Shown piece by piece: positions 48,694 through 57,478 of a stretch of DNA of 64,000 nt (the first letter of the stretch is position 1; each line of letters begins with the position of its first letter). Below the pieces are notes generated by a model that saw only the letters and a list, made by a program, of their open reading frames with translations, did not search any database and had not been told where the DNA came from. A program made the position numbers and the translations under genes. This DNA is from Halomonas organivorans (GTDB lineage Bacteria > Pseudomonadota > Gammaproteobacteria > Pseudomonadales > Halomonadaceae): assembly GCF_014192055.1 (NCBI RefSeq), contig NZ_JACHXM010000006.1:62001-126000 (forward strand). The letters are read 5' to 3'.

Positions 48694-51441
48694 ATGAGCA
48701 CCCGCTTTCTGCACCATTTCTTCGAACCGCGCACCATTGCCGTCGTGGGCGCTTCGGAAAAGCCCCACTCGATGGGGGGGCTGGTGATCCGCAACCTGCA
48801 GGAGGGGGGATTTCGCGGTGAGCTGTGGGCGGTCAACCCGAAGGGCTACGATGCCGTCTACGGCGTGCCTTGCGTCACCGGCGTGGGGCGTCTGCCGGAC
48901 GTGCCGGACCTGGCGGTCATCTGTGCCCCGGTCACCCGCGTGCCGCGGTTGATCGGTGAGCTGGGGCGCTTCGGGGTCCGGGCGGCCCTGGTGCTGTCGG
49001 GCGGCGCCCATCTGGATGACGAGCGCGACGGCAAGGGATCGATTCGCGGACGCATGCTTGCCGCGGCGCGGGAATCCGGCATCCGGGTGCTGGGACCGGA
49101 ATGCATGGGCTTGATCGTGCCCGGGCGGCATCTCAATGCTTCCTATGCCAGCCAGCCGATCGCCAAGGGGCGGGTGGCTTACCTGGGCCAGTCGGGCATG
49201 CTCGGCAATGCCATGATCGACTGGGCCGCCGGGCGAGGCATCGGCTTCTCGCACCTGGTGACCGTTGGCGACAGCGTCGATGTGCTGTTGCCCGACCTGA
49301 TCGACTACCTCAACCAGTATGCTCCGACCCAGGCACTGCTGCTGCACCTGGAGCGCATTCTCGATGCCCAGCACTTCATGACCGCGGTGCGAGAGGCCTC
49401 GCGGCATCGCCTGGTGCTGGCGATCAAGAGCGGCCGTACCGCTGCCTCGGACATTTCCAACCTGCCTCCCACCCCGGGCGTCGCCAACCGCGACCAGGTC
49501 TTCGATGCCGCCTTCGCCCGGGCCGGCGTGGTCCGGGTCGATGATTCCGATGAACTGTTCGATGCCCTGGAGACCCTGTCGCGCATGAGACCGCTGAAGC
49601 GCGATCGTCTGGCGGTGGTCTCCAACGGCTTAGGGCCGGCGATGCTGGCGATCGACAAGCTGGTCAGCGCCGGTGGGCGGCTGGCGAGTTTCTCCGAGGC
49701 GACCCGCGACGCGCTGTGTCGCGATGACGTGGACGTCAGCAAGCCCGGGGAGAATCCGGTGGACCTGGGCGGCAACGCCACGCCGGAGCGTTTCGTCGAG
49801 GCCATCGAGCTGGTGGCCGCCGATCCCGGCGTCGATGCCGTGCTGGTGGTGCATGCGCCGACGCGGCTGGCGCCTTCCGGTGACACGGCCCGTGCGGTGA
49901 TCGAGGCGCGCAGGCGTTTCCGGCGCAACCTGCTGACCAGCTGGATGGGGCTGGAGGAGGCGTTGACGGCACGTCATGCCTGCAACGAGGCCGGCATTCC
50001 CACCTACATCTCGCCGGAGAAGGCGGTCAAGGCCTTCATGCACATGGTCGATTATCAGCGCGTCCAGGCGCTCCTCCAGGAGACGCCGCCGAGCCTGCCG
50101 TTTGCGACGACCCGCGAGAGCCGGGCGGCGTCGCGGGCGTTGATCGATGAAGCGAAAGCCGCAGGGCGTGAATGCCTGGACCACTCCGAGACGGCGCGTG
50201 TGCTCGAGGCGTACGGCATCCCGGTGGCGACCAGCCGCTATGTGACGACGCCCGAACAGGCGGCGGAGGCGACCGGCGAGCTGGAGGGCCCCCTGGCGCT
50301 CAAGGTGGTCCACGACGGTAATTGCCGGCCCTTTCGCTACCGGCAGCACCCTCACAAGCTGTCTGCCGGGCTGTTGCAGGACCTGGAAGGCGCGGAGCGG
50401 GTAGCCGAAGGCGTCCGGCGGCTGGGCGACAAGGTGGCAGAGAAGTTTCCCGAGTTTCGGGTGCGCGAGTATTGCCTGCAGTCGATGCAGCGTGGCAAGC
50501 ACTCGATGCAGCTGTGTGCCGGCATCACCCGGGATCCGGTGTTCGGCCCGGTGATCGTGTTCGGGATCGGCGGATACAAGGTCAACATCCTGGCCGATCG
50601 CCAGGTGGCCCTGCCGCCGCTGAACATGAGCCTGGCGGCGGATCTCGTCGACAGGACCCATGCCGCGCGGCTGATCCGCGAGCATTCGCGGCATCCGTCG
50701 CGGGACCTCGAGCGCATCGGTGAGCTGCTGGTGACGCTGTCGCAGATGGCCACCGATCTCACCGAACTGCGTGGCCTGGAACTGAACCCGCTGGTGCTCA
50801 ACCGTGACGGCATGCTGGCGGTGGATTTCGCCATGGACTTGGGGACGCCGGCGCGCTTCGCGATCATGCCCTATCCGGAGGAACTGCGAGAGTGGGTGAC
50901 GCTGAACAACGGTTGGGAGGTCGAGGTGCGGCCGATTCGTGCCGAGGATGCCCCGCTGATCGAGGGTTTCCATCGCCAGCTATCCGAGGAGAGCATTCGT
51001 TTTCGCTACTTCCACAACAAGGCCGACCTCAGTCAGCGCGACCTGTCGATGCTCTCGCACATCAACTACGATCGCCAGATGGCCTTCATCGCCGAGCATC
51101 CTCTTGCCGAGGGCGGCAAGGAGATGCTGGGGGTGGTGCGGGTGTGGAACGACCCGGACAACATCCGCACCGAGTTCTCGATCATCGTGCGTGACGACCT
51201 GCACGGGCTTGGCATCGGTAGCCTGCTGATGGACAAGATGATCCGCTATTGCCGAAGCGTGGGAACCCTGGAGATGATCGGCAAGATCATGATCGACAAC
51301 CAGCCGATGCGCGCGTTGATGAAGCAGCTCGGTTTCACGCTGCGCTTCAATCTGGAGGAGCAGGTCGTGGATGCGGTCCTGCGGCTTAACGAGCCTGCGA
51401 GCGACTGGCAGCGACACCGACTCGACAGTCTGCCGGATTGA
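48694..51441 (+). CDS. Pat/PatZ-type protein lysine acetyltransferase (acyl-CoA ligase-like + GNAT)
   Basis: A 915-residue enzyme homologous to PatZ/YfiQ, which acetylates and inactivates acyl-CoA synthetases such as Acs and PrpE. Order: CoA-binding domain (about 8-135; VVGASEKPHSMGGLVIRNL), succinyl-CoA-ligase-like domain (about 140-450), ATP-grasp-like domain (about 480-715) and a C-terminal GNAT domain (about 745-905; EFSIIVRDDLHGLGIGSLLM is the acetyl-CoA-binding motif). The ligase part has GPECMG where active ligases usually have GPNCxG, so it is probably regulatory. GGAG lies 7 nt before the ATG. Confidence 0.9.
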   Translation: MSTRFLHHFFEPRTIAVVGASEKPHSMGGLVIRNLQEGGFRGELWAVNPKGYDAVYGVPCVTGVGRLPDVPDLAVICAPVTRVPRLIGELGRFGVRAALVLSGGAHLDDERDGKGSIRGRMLAAARESGIRVLGPECMGLIVPGRHLNASYASQPIAKGRVAYLGQSGMLGNAMIDWAAGRGIGFSHLVTVGDSVDVLLPDLIDYLNQYAPTQALLLHLERILDAQHFMTAVREASRHRLVLAIKSGRTAASDISNLPPTPGVANRDQVFDAAFARAGVVRVDDSDELFDALETLSRMRPLKRDRLAVVSNGLGPAMLAIDKLVSAGGRLASFSEATRDALCRDDVDVSKPGENPVDLGGNATPERFVEAIELVAADPGVDAVLVVHAPTRLAPSGDTARAVIEARRRFRRNLLTSWMGLEEALTARHACNEAGIPTYISPEKAVKAFMHMVDYQRVQALLQETPPSLPFATTRESRAASRALIDEAKAAGRECLDHSETARVLEAYGIPVATSRYVTTPEQAAEATGELEGPLALKVVHDGNCRPFRYRQHPHKLSAGLLQDLEGAERVAEGVRRLGDKVAEKFPEFRVREYCLQSMQRGKHSMQLCAGITRDPVFGPVIVFGIGGYKVNILADRQVALPPLNMSLAADLVDRTHAARLIREHSRHPSRDLERIGELLVTLSQMATDLTELRGLELNPLVLNRDGMLAVDFAMDLGTPARFAIMPYPEELREWVTLNNGWEVEVRPIRAEDAPLIEGFHRQLSEESIRFRYFHNKADLSQRDLSMLSHINYDRQMAFIAEHPLAEGGKEMLGVVRVWNDPDNIRTEFSIIVRDDLHGLGIGSLLMDKMIRYCRSVGTLEMIGKIMIDNQPMRALMKQLGFTLRFNLEEQVVDAVLRLNEPASDWQRHRLDSLPD

Positions 51442-51465
51442 CGTTCCCCGCCACGGCGGGGAACG
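51442..51465. terminator. Hairpin between convergent pat-like and pdxH genes
   Basis: An 11-bp perfect stem (CGTTCCCCGCC and its complement) with a 2-nt loop starts immediately after the acetyltransferase stop and ends 9 nt before the pdxH stop. No U-run is present. Confidence 0.65.
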
Positions 51466-51474
51466 CAAGCACCT

Positions 51475-52116
51475 TCACGGTGCCAGGCGGAAGCGCTGCC
51501 AGTGGTCATCGCGACGCTCGAAGCGGATGCGATCGTGTAGACGGCTCGGTTGGCCCTGCCAGAACTCGATCATCTCGGGGACGAGGCGATAGCCGCCCCA
51601 GTGCACGGGACGCGGGATCTCTTGCCCCTCATAGGCCTGCTCGAAGCGAGCCTCGCGTTCCTCGAGCCAGTTCCTGTCGGGAATCACCACGCTCTGGGTG
51701 GCGACCCAGGCACCCAACTGGCTGGCACGGGGACGGCTGGCAAAGTAGGCATCGGATTCCTTTTCCCCGACCTGCTCGACCGGTCCTTCCACGCGAACCT
51801 GTCGCGACAGCGACGGCCACCAGAATACCAGGGCCGCATAAGGCACATTGGCCAGCTCGCTGCCCTTGTGGCTGTGGTAGTTGCTGTAGAAGACCAGGCC
51901 TTGTTCATCGGCGGCCTTGAGCAGTACCACCCGGGCATGGGGGCGTCCCTGGCTGTCGACGGTGGCCAGTGTCATGGCGTTGCCGTCTTCGCCTTCGGCG
52001 TCGAGTGCCAGGGCCAGCCAGTCGTCGAACAGCGCCAAGGGATGGTCGGGTAGTTGGGTCTCGTCCAGGCGGCCGCCCTCGTAGTCGCGCCTGATGTCGG
52101 CGATATTGCGTGTCAT
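51475..52116 (-). CDS. pdxH: Pyridoxamine 5'-phosphate oxidase
   Basis: FMN enzyme that makes pyridoxal 5'-phosphate from the pyridoxine or pyridoxamine phosphates; 213 residues. AMTLATVDSQGRPHARVVLLK and the GLVFYSNYHSHKGSELANVP segment are FMN-binding family motifs (each quoted in part: MTLATVDSQGRPHARVVLLK, FYSNYHSHKGSELA). The C-terminus WQRFRLAP is diagnostic. AGGAGA lies 5 nt before the ATG. Confidence 0.95.
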   Translation of the reverse strand: MTRNIADIRRDYEGGRLDETQLPDHPLALFDDWLALALDAEGEDGNAMTLATVDSQGRPHARVVLLKAADEQGLVFYSNYHSHKGSELANVPYAALVFWWPSLSRQVRVEGPVEQVGEKESDAYFASRPRASQLGAWVATQSVVIPDRNWLEEREARFEQAYEGQEIPRPVHWGGYRLVPEMIEFWQGQPSRLHDRIRFERRDDHWQRFRLAP

Positions 52117-52329
52117 GGTGTTCTCCTAGAATGTCCCCTCATGGTCGCCGGTTGCCGGTGAGAGCTCAACCGTTGGTGGGGATGCATGGGATTATCTTAC
52201 GCCAGACGGGGGGTATTCCCTTGAGCTGGATCATCGCCGTTGACCGGTGTCGGTGCCTCGCGCCAGTGGGGAGGGAGTCCGTGACGATCGCCTCGCGAGG
52301 CATCGCGGGACCGAGCCGGGCCCATGGCC

Positions 52330-53710
<1,381 letters not shown>

Positions 53711-53843
53711 GGGCGGTCCTTGTTTTGCTGGTATGAACGTTTCGCTGGGATGAACGCGGCTCATTGTAGGCCGCGGCGGAACGCCCCCACAACCATGCTG
53801 GTCAGGCCCACTGCCGCTGAGGCAAAGGGGATGGAGATACTAA

Positions 53844-53858
53844 ATTATACCGTTATCT
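53844..53858 (-). promoter_or_regulatory. TATAAT box within a repeated 14-mer, upstream of the ArsC-like gene
   Basis: On the minus strand AGATAACGGTATAAT contains a perfect -10 hexamer (53844-53849) about 135 nt before the ArsC-like start. No TTGACA-like -35 is present at the normal spacing. The same AGATAACGGTATAA occurs upstream of the diguanylate cyclase gene (14970-14983). Confidence 0.4.
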
Positions 53859-53889
53859 TCTTGTGGCACCTAGACTACGACTCTCCCCG

Positions 53890-54315
53890 CTAGTGTGATG
53901 GCAGCCGTCGGTAGGCCCAGACATCATCGCCATCGGCCAGCGTCACCCGTACCCGGCGATAACGCACGCCCAACCGCTCGTAGCGATCCAGTCGAGCCAG
54001 CTCGTCGGCGCTGACCGTCAGACGCAGGCCTTCCACTCGATCTCCGGGGCTCGGAGCCAGGTCGAGGCCGGTTCGCCGGTAGCCGTCCAGCGTTGCCGCT
54101 GTCGGCTCGCCGGTGCGGCCATAGACCAGCCAGCGTACCGGGGCATGGGTCAGGGTGCCGTAGACGAAGAGGGCATGCGGACCCTCGCCGATCGGTGCCA
54201 GATGATCGGGCCGCTCGTAGGTCCAGGGGCTGAGCAGGGTCAGCCATAGCCAGGCGGCGACCGCCAGCGGGGTGGCCAGCAGCGGCAGGCCGATCAGCAG
54301 GCGCGGGGAGGGCAT
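53890..54315 (-). CDS. Membrane-anchored gamma-glutamylcyclotransferase-like (AIG2) protein
   Basis: A 141-residue protein with one N-terminal hydrophobic segment (about 5-32; LLIGLPLLATPLAVAAWLWL) followed by a GGCT/AIG2-like domain. That domain starts with the substrate-loop motif ALFVYGTLTHAPVRWL and contains DRVEGLRLTVSADELARLDRYE (quoted as VEGLRLTVSADELARLD). In this family a Glu near the end of the domain is catalytic; ADELARLDRYERLGVRY includes the likely region. It could release 5-oxoproline from gamma-glutamyl compounds, but substrate and topology are unproven. Confidence 0.78.
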   Translation of the reverse strand: MPSPRLLIGLPLLATPLAVAAWLWLTLLSPWTYERPDHLAPIGEGPHALFVYGTLTHAPVRWLVYGRTGEPTAATLDGYRRTGLDLAPSPGDRVEGLRLTVSADELARLDRYERLGVRYRRVRVTLADGDDVWAYRRLPSH

Positions 54316-54410
54316 GGGCGTGGGCTCCGGGATGGCATGACGCCGCCCATGCTGCCATATCCGGCGGTTCGCCCGACAGCGCCGCTCGGTCCGACACGGC
54401 GACCCATTGC

Positions 54411-55715
54411 TCAGTCGAGGAATGCCGCCAATCCGGCGGCCTGACGGAGGACACCCTCGAAGATGGGCTCGCTGGTGGCGGCCGGGAAATCGCTGGGCAG
54501 GCGAGTCGCCAGATCGTTGACGACGCGTTCGGCGGCGCCGGCGATCTCGCCCATCAGCATGCCGACACGCTCGGGGGAATAATCGACCTGTGTCGCGGTG
54601 GCGATGAAGTGACGTGGCGCCATTCTCGCCCATCGGTAGTGGCGGTTCTTGCCCTTCAACGCCATGGCCATCTTGGCCCGTTCCGGGGCCATGCTGCCCT
54701 GGTGCATCAAGGGATAGGCCGATATCACGTCATACATCGGCGTCATGCGATAAGCGCTTCCCGGCTCGAGGAACAGGCTGAAGTTCTTGGCATGTCCATC
54801 GATGGCGGCCAGCAGCCAGAAGAGAAGCTGTGCCTTGAAGAACCTGTCCCGATCCAGGCCGGCCTGCTGGGAGCCGCGCAGCAGGCGCATGGCCTGCGCG
54901 ATACCCGGGCCACCATCGCTTTCATACTTCAGCGCCGGGGCGATCCCCAGCGCCTGGCAGAAGTCTTCCTGGGGCAGTCGCATCAGCCAGGAGCCGTCCC
55001 GCGACCAGCGTCGGTCGAAGCGCTCGACGACGAGCACTTCCTGGCCACCGAAGCGGGCGAGTTCGGTACGGGCCACCGGAAGCCCGAAGGCCTCCAGCAG
55101 GCGCAGGCATAGCCACTCGTTGGCGTTGCTCTGGCGCAGGTCGATGTTACTGTGTTCCAGAAAACCGATCGGTAGCTTGAAGATATGGCTGGTGGGCGTG
55201 CTGCCGGTGGGGCGCTGCCATTGGCCCTGGTGCCAGAGCAGAGCCGTCTTTTCCTGGGCGCCAGCCAGCGAGATGCGGAAATCCTGCCCCTCGGCCATGC
55301 CCAGGGGGGCGTCCTGGTAGCCGGACAGTAGCGCCTCGATGGCCCGCTCATCGAGCGGTGCGGCGGTGACGGCATGGACGTCGCCGGTCGCGGCGTCTTC
55401 GGGGTAGAGCTGTATCGCGCCGACGCAGTCGCGGCCTATGCTGGCCAGCAGGTCGAAGGGATGCCGCGTCGGTACCCGGAAACGGGCCTGCATGCGGGCC
55501 CGTATCGCCTCCGAATCCGGCAGCAGATTGTCGAAGAAGTTGAAGACGACCTGGCCGCGATATGCTGCCGTGGTGAGGGGGAGCGACAGCGAAATAGCCC
55601 GGGCACCTGGCCGGTCGACCCATTCCGGCCGGTACTGGAAGGTCATGGCGCCGGACCGCGCCATGCCCAGCGTGCCGATGTCGATGCCATTCATCGCGAC
55701 GGTGAGGTTCGCCAT
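54411..55715 (-). CDS. hipA: HipA-family serine/threonine kinase toxin
   Basis: Toxin of a HipBA module; in E. coli it phosphorylates glutamyl-tRNA synthetase and induces persistence. 434 residues. The N-terminal couple_hipA domain (about 1-105) and kinase core are complete: the P-loop-like SLAGAQEKTALLWHQ, SHIFKLPIG, the catalytic loop AIDGHAKNFSLF and the metal-binding MYDVISAYP. The kinase therefore looks active. The ATG lies 3 nt after the hipB stop, with GGAG inside hipB. Confidence 0.93.
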   Translation of the reverse strand: MANLTVAMNGIDIGTLGMARSGAMTFQYRPEWVDRPGARAISLSLPLTTAAYRGQVVFNFFDNLLPDSEAIRARMQARFRVPTRHPFDLLASIGRDCVGAIQLYPEDAATGDVHAVTAAPLDERAIEALLSGYQDAPLGMAEGQDFRISLAGAQEKTALLWHQGQWQRPTGSTPTSHIFKLPIGFLEHSNIDLRQSNANEWLCLRLLEAFGLPVARTELARFGGQEVLVVERFDRRWSRDGSWLMRLPQEDFCQALGIAPALKYESDGGPGIAQAMRLLRGSQQAGLDRDRFFKAQLLFWLLAAIDGHAKNFSLFLEPGSAYRMTPMYDVISAYPLMHQGSMAPERAKMAMALKGKNRHYRWARMAPRHFIATATQVDYSPERVGMLMGEIAGAAERVVNDLATRLPSDFPAATSEPIFEGVLRQAAGLAAFLD

Positions 55716-55718
55716 GGC

Positions 55719-55979
55719 CTACCACTCCTGGTCCCAGCGCGCCTCGCTGCCCGTCGAGTCCTCGGGCCGGTCGCGTTCGGTGACGTGCAGTTCCAGTTCG
55801 AGCGCCGACAGCAGCTTGAACAGCGTCTCGAGCCGGCTGCGCTCCGGGTGGTGTTCGAAGCCGGAGACGGTCGCCTGCTTGATGCCGATCTGCTCGGCGG
55901 TGGCCTGCTGCGTCAGGTGGCGACGCTTGCGCGCGTTCTTCAGCGAGTGCGCGAGCATCTCGGGTGAGGTGATCTTCAT
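55719..55979 (-). CDS. hipB: HipB-family antitoxin
   Basis: An 86-residue XRE-type helix-turn-helix protein (SLKNARKRRHLTQQATAEQI, then IKQATVSGFEHHPERSRLET), expected to bind HipA and repress the operon as a dimer. The C-terminal tail ends in Trp (RWDQEW), as does E. coli HipB, whose C-terminal Trp packs against HipA. It is first in the operon, and its start lies 2 nt from the nearest of three operators. Confidence 0.93.
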   Translation of the reverse strand: MKITSPEMLAHSLKNARKRRHLTQQATAEQIGIKQATVSGFEHHPERSRLETLFKLLSALELELHVTERDRPEDSTGSEARWDQEW

Positions 55980-55981
55980 GA

Positions 55982-56054
55982 TATCCCCTATAGAGGATAA
56001 AAATGTGTTTATCCGCTATAGAGGATATTAGCACAATATCCTTTGTAGCGGATA
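55982..56054. promoter_or_regulatory. Three HipB-type operators
   Basis: Three copies of TATCC-N8-GGATA lie at 55982-55999, 56010-56027 and 56037-56054, with centre spacings of 28 and 27 bp. This is exactly the HipB operator consensus known from E. coli. The first overlaps the hipB ribosome-binding region, so repression could also reach the translation start. The region is strikingly AT-rich compared with its neighbours. Confidence 0.92.
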
Positions 56055-56135
56055 TTATGGCGTCATCTCGACATGTGATGGCACTGAGCCATTTGCTAGG
56101 ATGAGCGTTCTACCCAGCTGGCCAGGAGGTGTGCC

Positions 56136-56726
56136 ATGACGGACCTTCACGACGATGCCGATTTCCAGGCCCTGATGGGCGACGTGAAACCCTTGTCGCG
56201 CGGCCAGGGCCGGGCGCATACCGGCCAGACCCGCCGAGTGCCCACCGAGGCTCAGCTCGCCAAGCGCGAAAGCGCCGCCGGCGGCGACTCGGGCCGCGAT
56301 ATCCTCTCCGACGACTTCGTCGACCTGGTGCCGCCCTTCGATCCGCTCGACTTCCGTCGCGACGGCATCCAGCGTGGGGTAGCGGAGCGACTGCGCCACG
56401 GTGGCTATCCGATGCAGGCCAGCCTGCACCTGCTGCGTCGCCCGGTGGAGGAGGCCCGGCGGGCGCTGCCGGCGTTCCTGCGCGAGGCCGTCGAGCACGA
56501 CCTGCGCTCGGTGATGATCGTCCACGGCCGTGGGCGCGAGATCGATAGCCCCGCCAACGTGCTGCGCTCCTACCTGGCCAAGTGGCTGCCCGCCTTCGAC
56601 GAGGTCCAGGCGTTCGCTTCGGCGAGCCAGGCCGACGGTGGCCTGGGCGCCACCTGGGTGATGCTGCGCAAGAGCGAGCGGGCCAGGGCGGCCAATCGGG
56701 AGCGCCAGCAGAAGCGCCGGGGTTAG
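56136..56726 (+). CDS. smrA: Smr-domain DNA endonuclease SmrA
   Basis: A 196-residue protein with a C-terminal Smr domain (about 90-175): SLHLLRRPVEEARRALPAFL and the VMIVHGRGREIDSPANVLRS motif (quoted as MIVHGRGREIDSPANVLRS) with the conserved HGRG. Stand-alone Smr proteins nick DNA or RNA; SmrB relatives rescue collided ribosomes, so an RNA role is also possible. AGGAGGT lies 5 nt before the ATG. It is divergent from hipBA and shares their control region. Confidence 0.88.
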   Translation: MTDLHDDADFQALMGDVKPLSRGQGRAHTGQTRRVPTEAQLAKRESAAGGDSGRDILSDDFVDLVPPFDPLDFRRDGIQRGVAERLRHGGYPMQASLHLLRRPVEEARRALPAFLREAVEHDLRSVMIVHGRGREIDSPANVLRSYLAKWLPAFDEVQAFASASQADGGLGATWVMLRKSERARAANRERQQKRRG

Positions 56727-56899
56727 GCCAGGCAACGTGACTGCGCTCCCGCCAATGCAAGTGGGAGCGCAGATCTTCTGCCGGTTCGACGCCTCGACGA
56801 ATGGCGCCGTCAGGCGCCCAAATATGCGCAGCGAGGCGGCGAAGTATCGTGCTGGAGGCCGGACTCGCGGCCTCGCAGACTCAGCATTCGATCTCGGCT

Positions 56900-56947
56900 G
56901 CCAGACACGATGAAGCCGGCCCATGGGCCGGCTTCATCGTGTCTGGC
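56900..56947. terminator. 48-bp perfect palindrome between convergent smrA and DUF934 genes
   Basis: Every base from 56900 to 56923 pairs with 56924 to 56947, a 24-bp inverted repeat without spacer. The centre reads GCCGGCCCATGGGCCGGC. In RNA it would form a very long hairpin on either strand. No U-run follows. It probably separates the converging transcripts, but its length and perfection are unusual. Confidence 0.75.
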
Positions 56948-56959
56948 GAGGCGATCGCG

Positions 56960-57478
56960 TCAGGCGACTTCGCCCTTGTGGGCCTCGCGCAGGCGGCGCC
57001 GGAACAGCGGTTCCGGGTCGTCGGTGCCGGGCTGGTAGCTGCGGCTGAAGGTGCTCAGGGCGTTGAGGGCGTCCTCGACGATCTGGTCCTCGCGCAGCGA
57101 GAAGGCGTCGAAGCCGCAGCGCGACATGTAGAACAGCTGGTCGATCAGCACGTCGCCGATGGCGCGGATCTGGCCCTTGTAGCCGTGCCGCTCGCGCAGC
57201 AGGCGAGCGATGCTGTAGCCGCGGCCGTCGGTGAACTTCGGGAAGTCGATGGCCACCAGCGGGGCGGCTTCGAGTTCACGCGCCAGTTCAGCGGTCATCT
57301 CGGTGTCGCTGGGCAGCCAGGGCGCGACGTCGTCGCCCTTGGCCGATGCCTGCCAGTCGGCAAGCGGCAGCAGGGCCGGCTGGCCCTCGGGACGCTGAGC
57401 GGCATCCTCGCAGAGGACCCACTCATCGGTCACGACGCGCCGGTCGACGATCAGGGGGCGGGAAATCTGCTCAGGCAT
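56960..57478 (-). CDS. DUF934 family protein, sulfite reductase-associated
   Basis: A 172-residue protein of unknown biochemical role. The conserved DUF934 segments VAIDFPKFTDGRGYSIARLLRER (quoted as IDFPKFTDGRGYSIARLL), AIGDVLIDQLFYMSRCGFDAF and the C-terminal FSRSYQPG are present. It nearly always follows an assimilatory sulfite/nitrite reductase gene and probably assists it. The ATG lies inside the cysI 3' end (8-bp overlap); a GTG two codons upstream is possible, but GGAG fits the ATG at 7 nt. Confidence 0.9.
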   Translation of the reverse strand: MPEQISRPLIVDRRVVTDEWVLCEDAAQRPEGQPALLPLADWQASAKGDDVAPWLPSDTEMTAELARELEAAPLVAIDFPKFTDGRGYSIARLLRERHGYKGQIRAIGDVLIDQLFYMSRCGFDAFSLREDQIVEDALNALSTFSRSYQPGTDDPEPLFRRRLREAHKGEVA

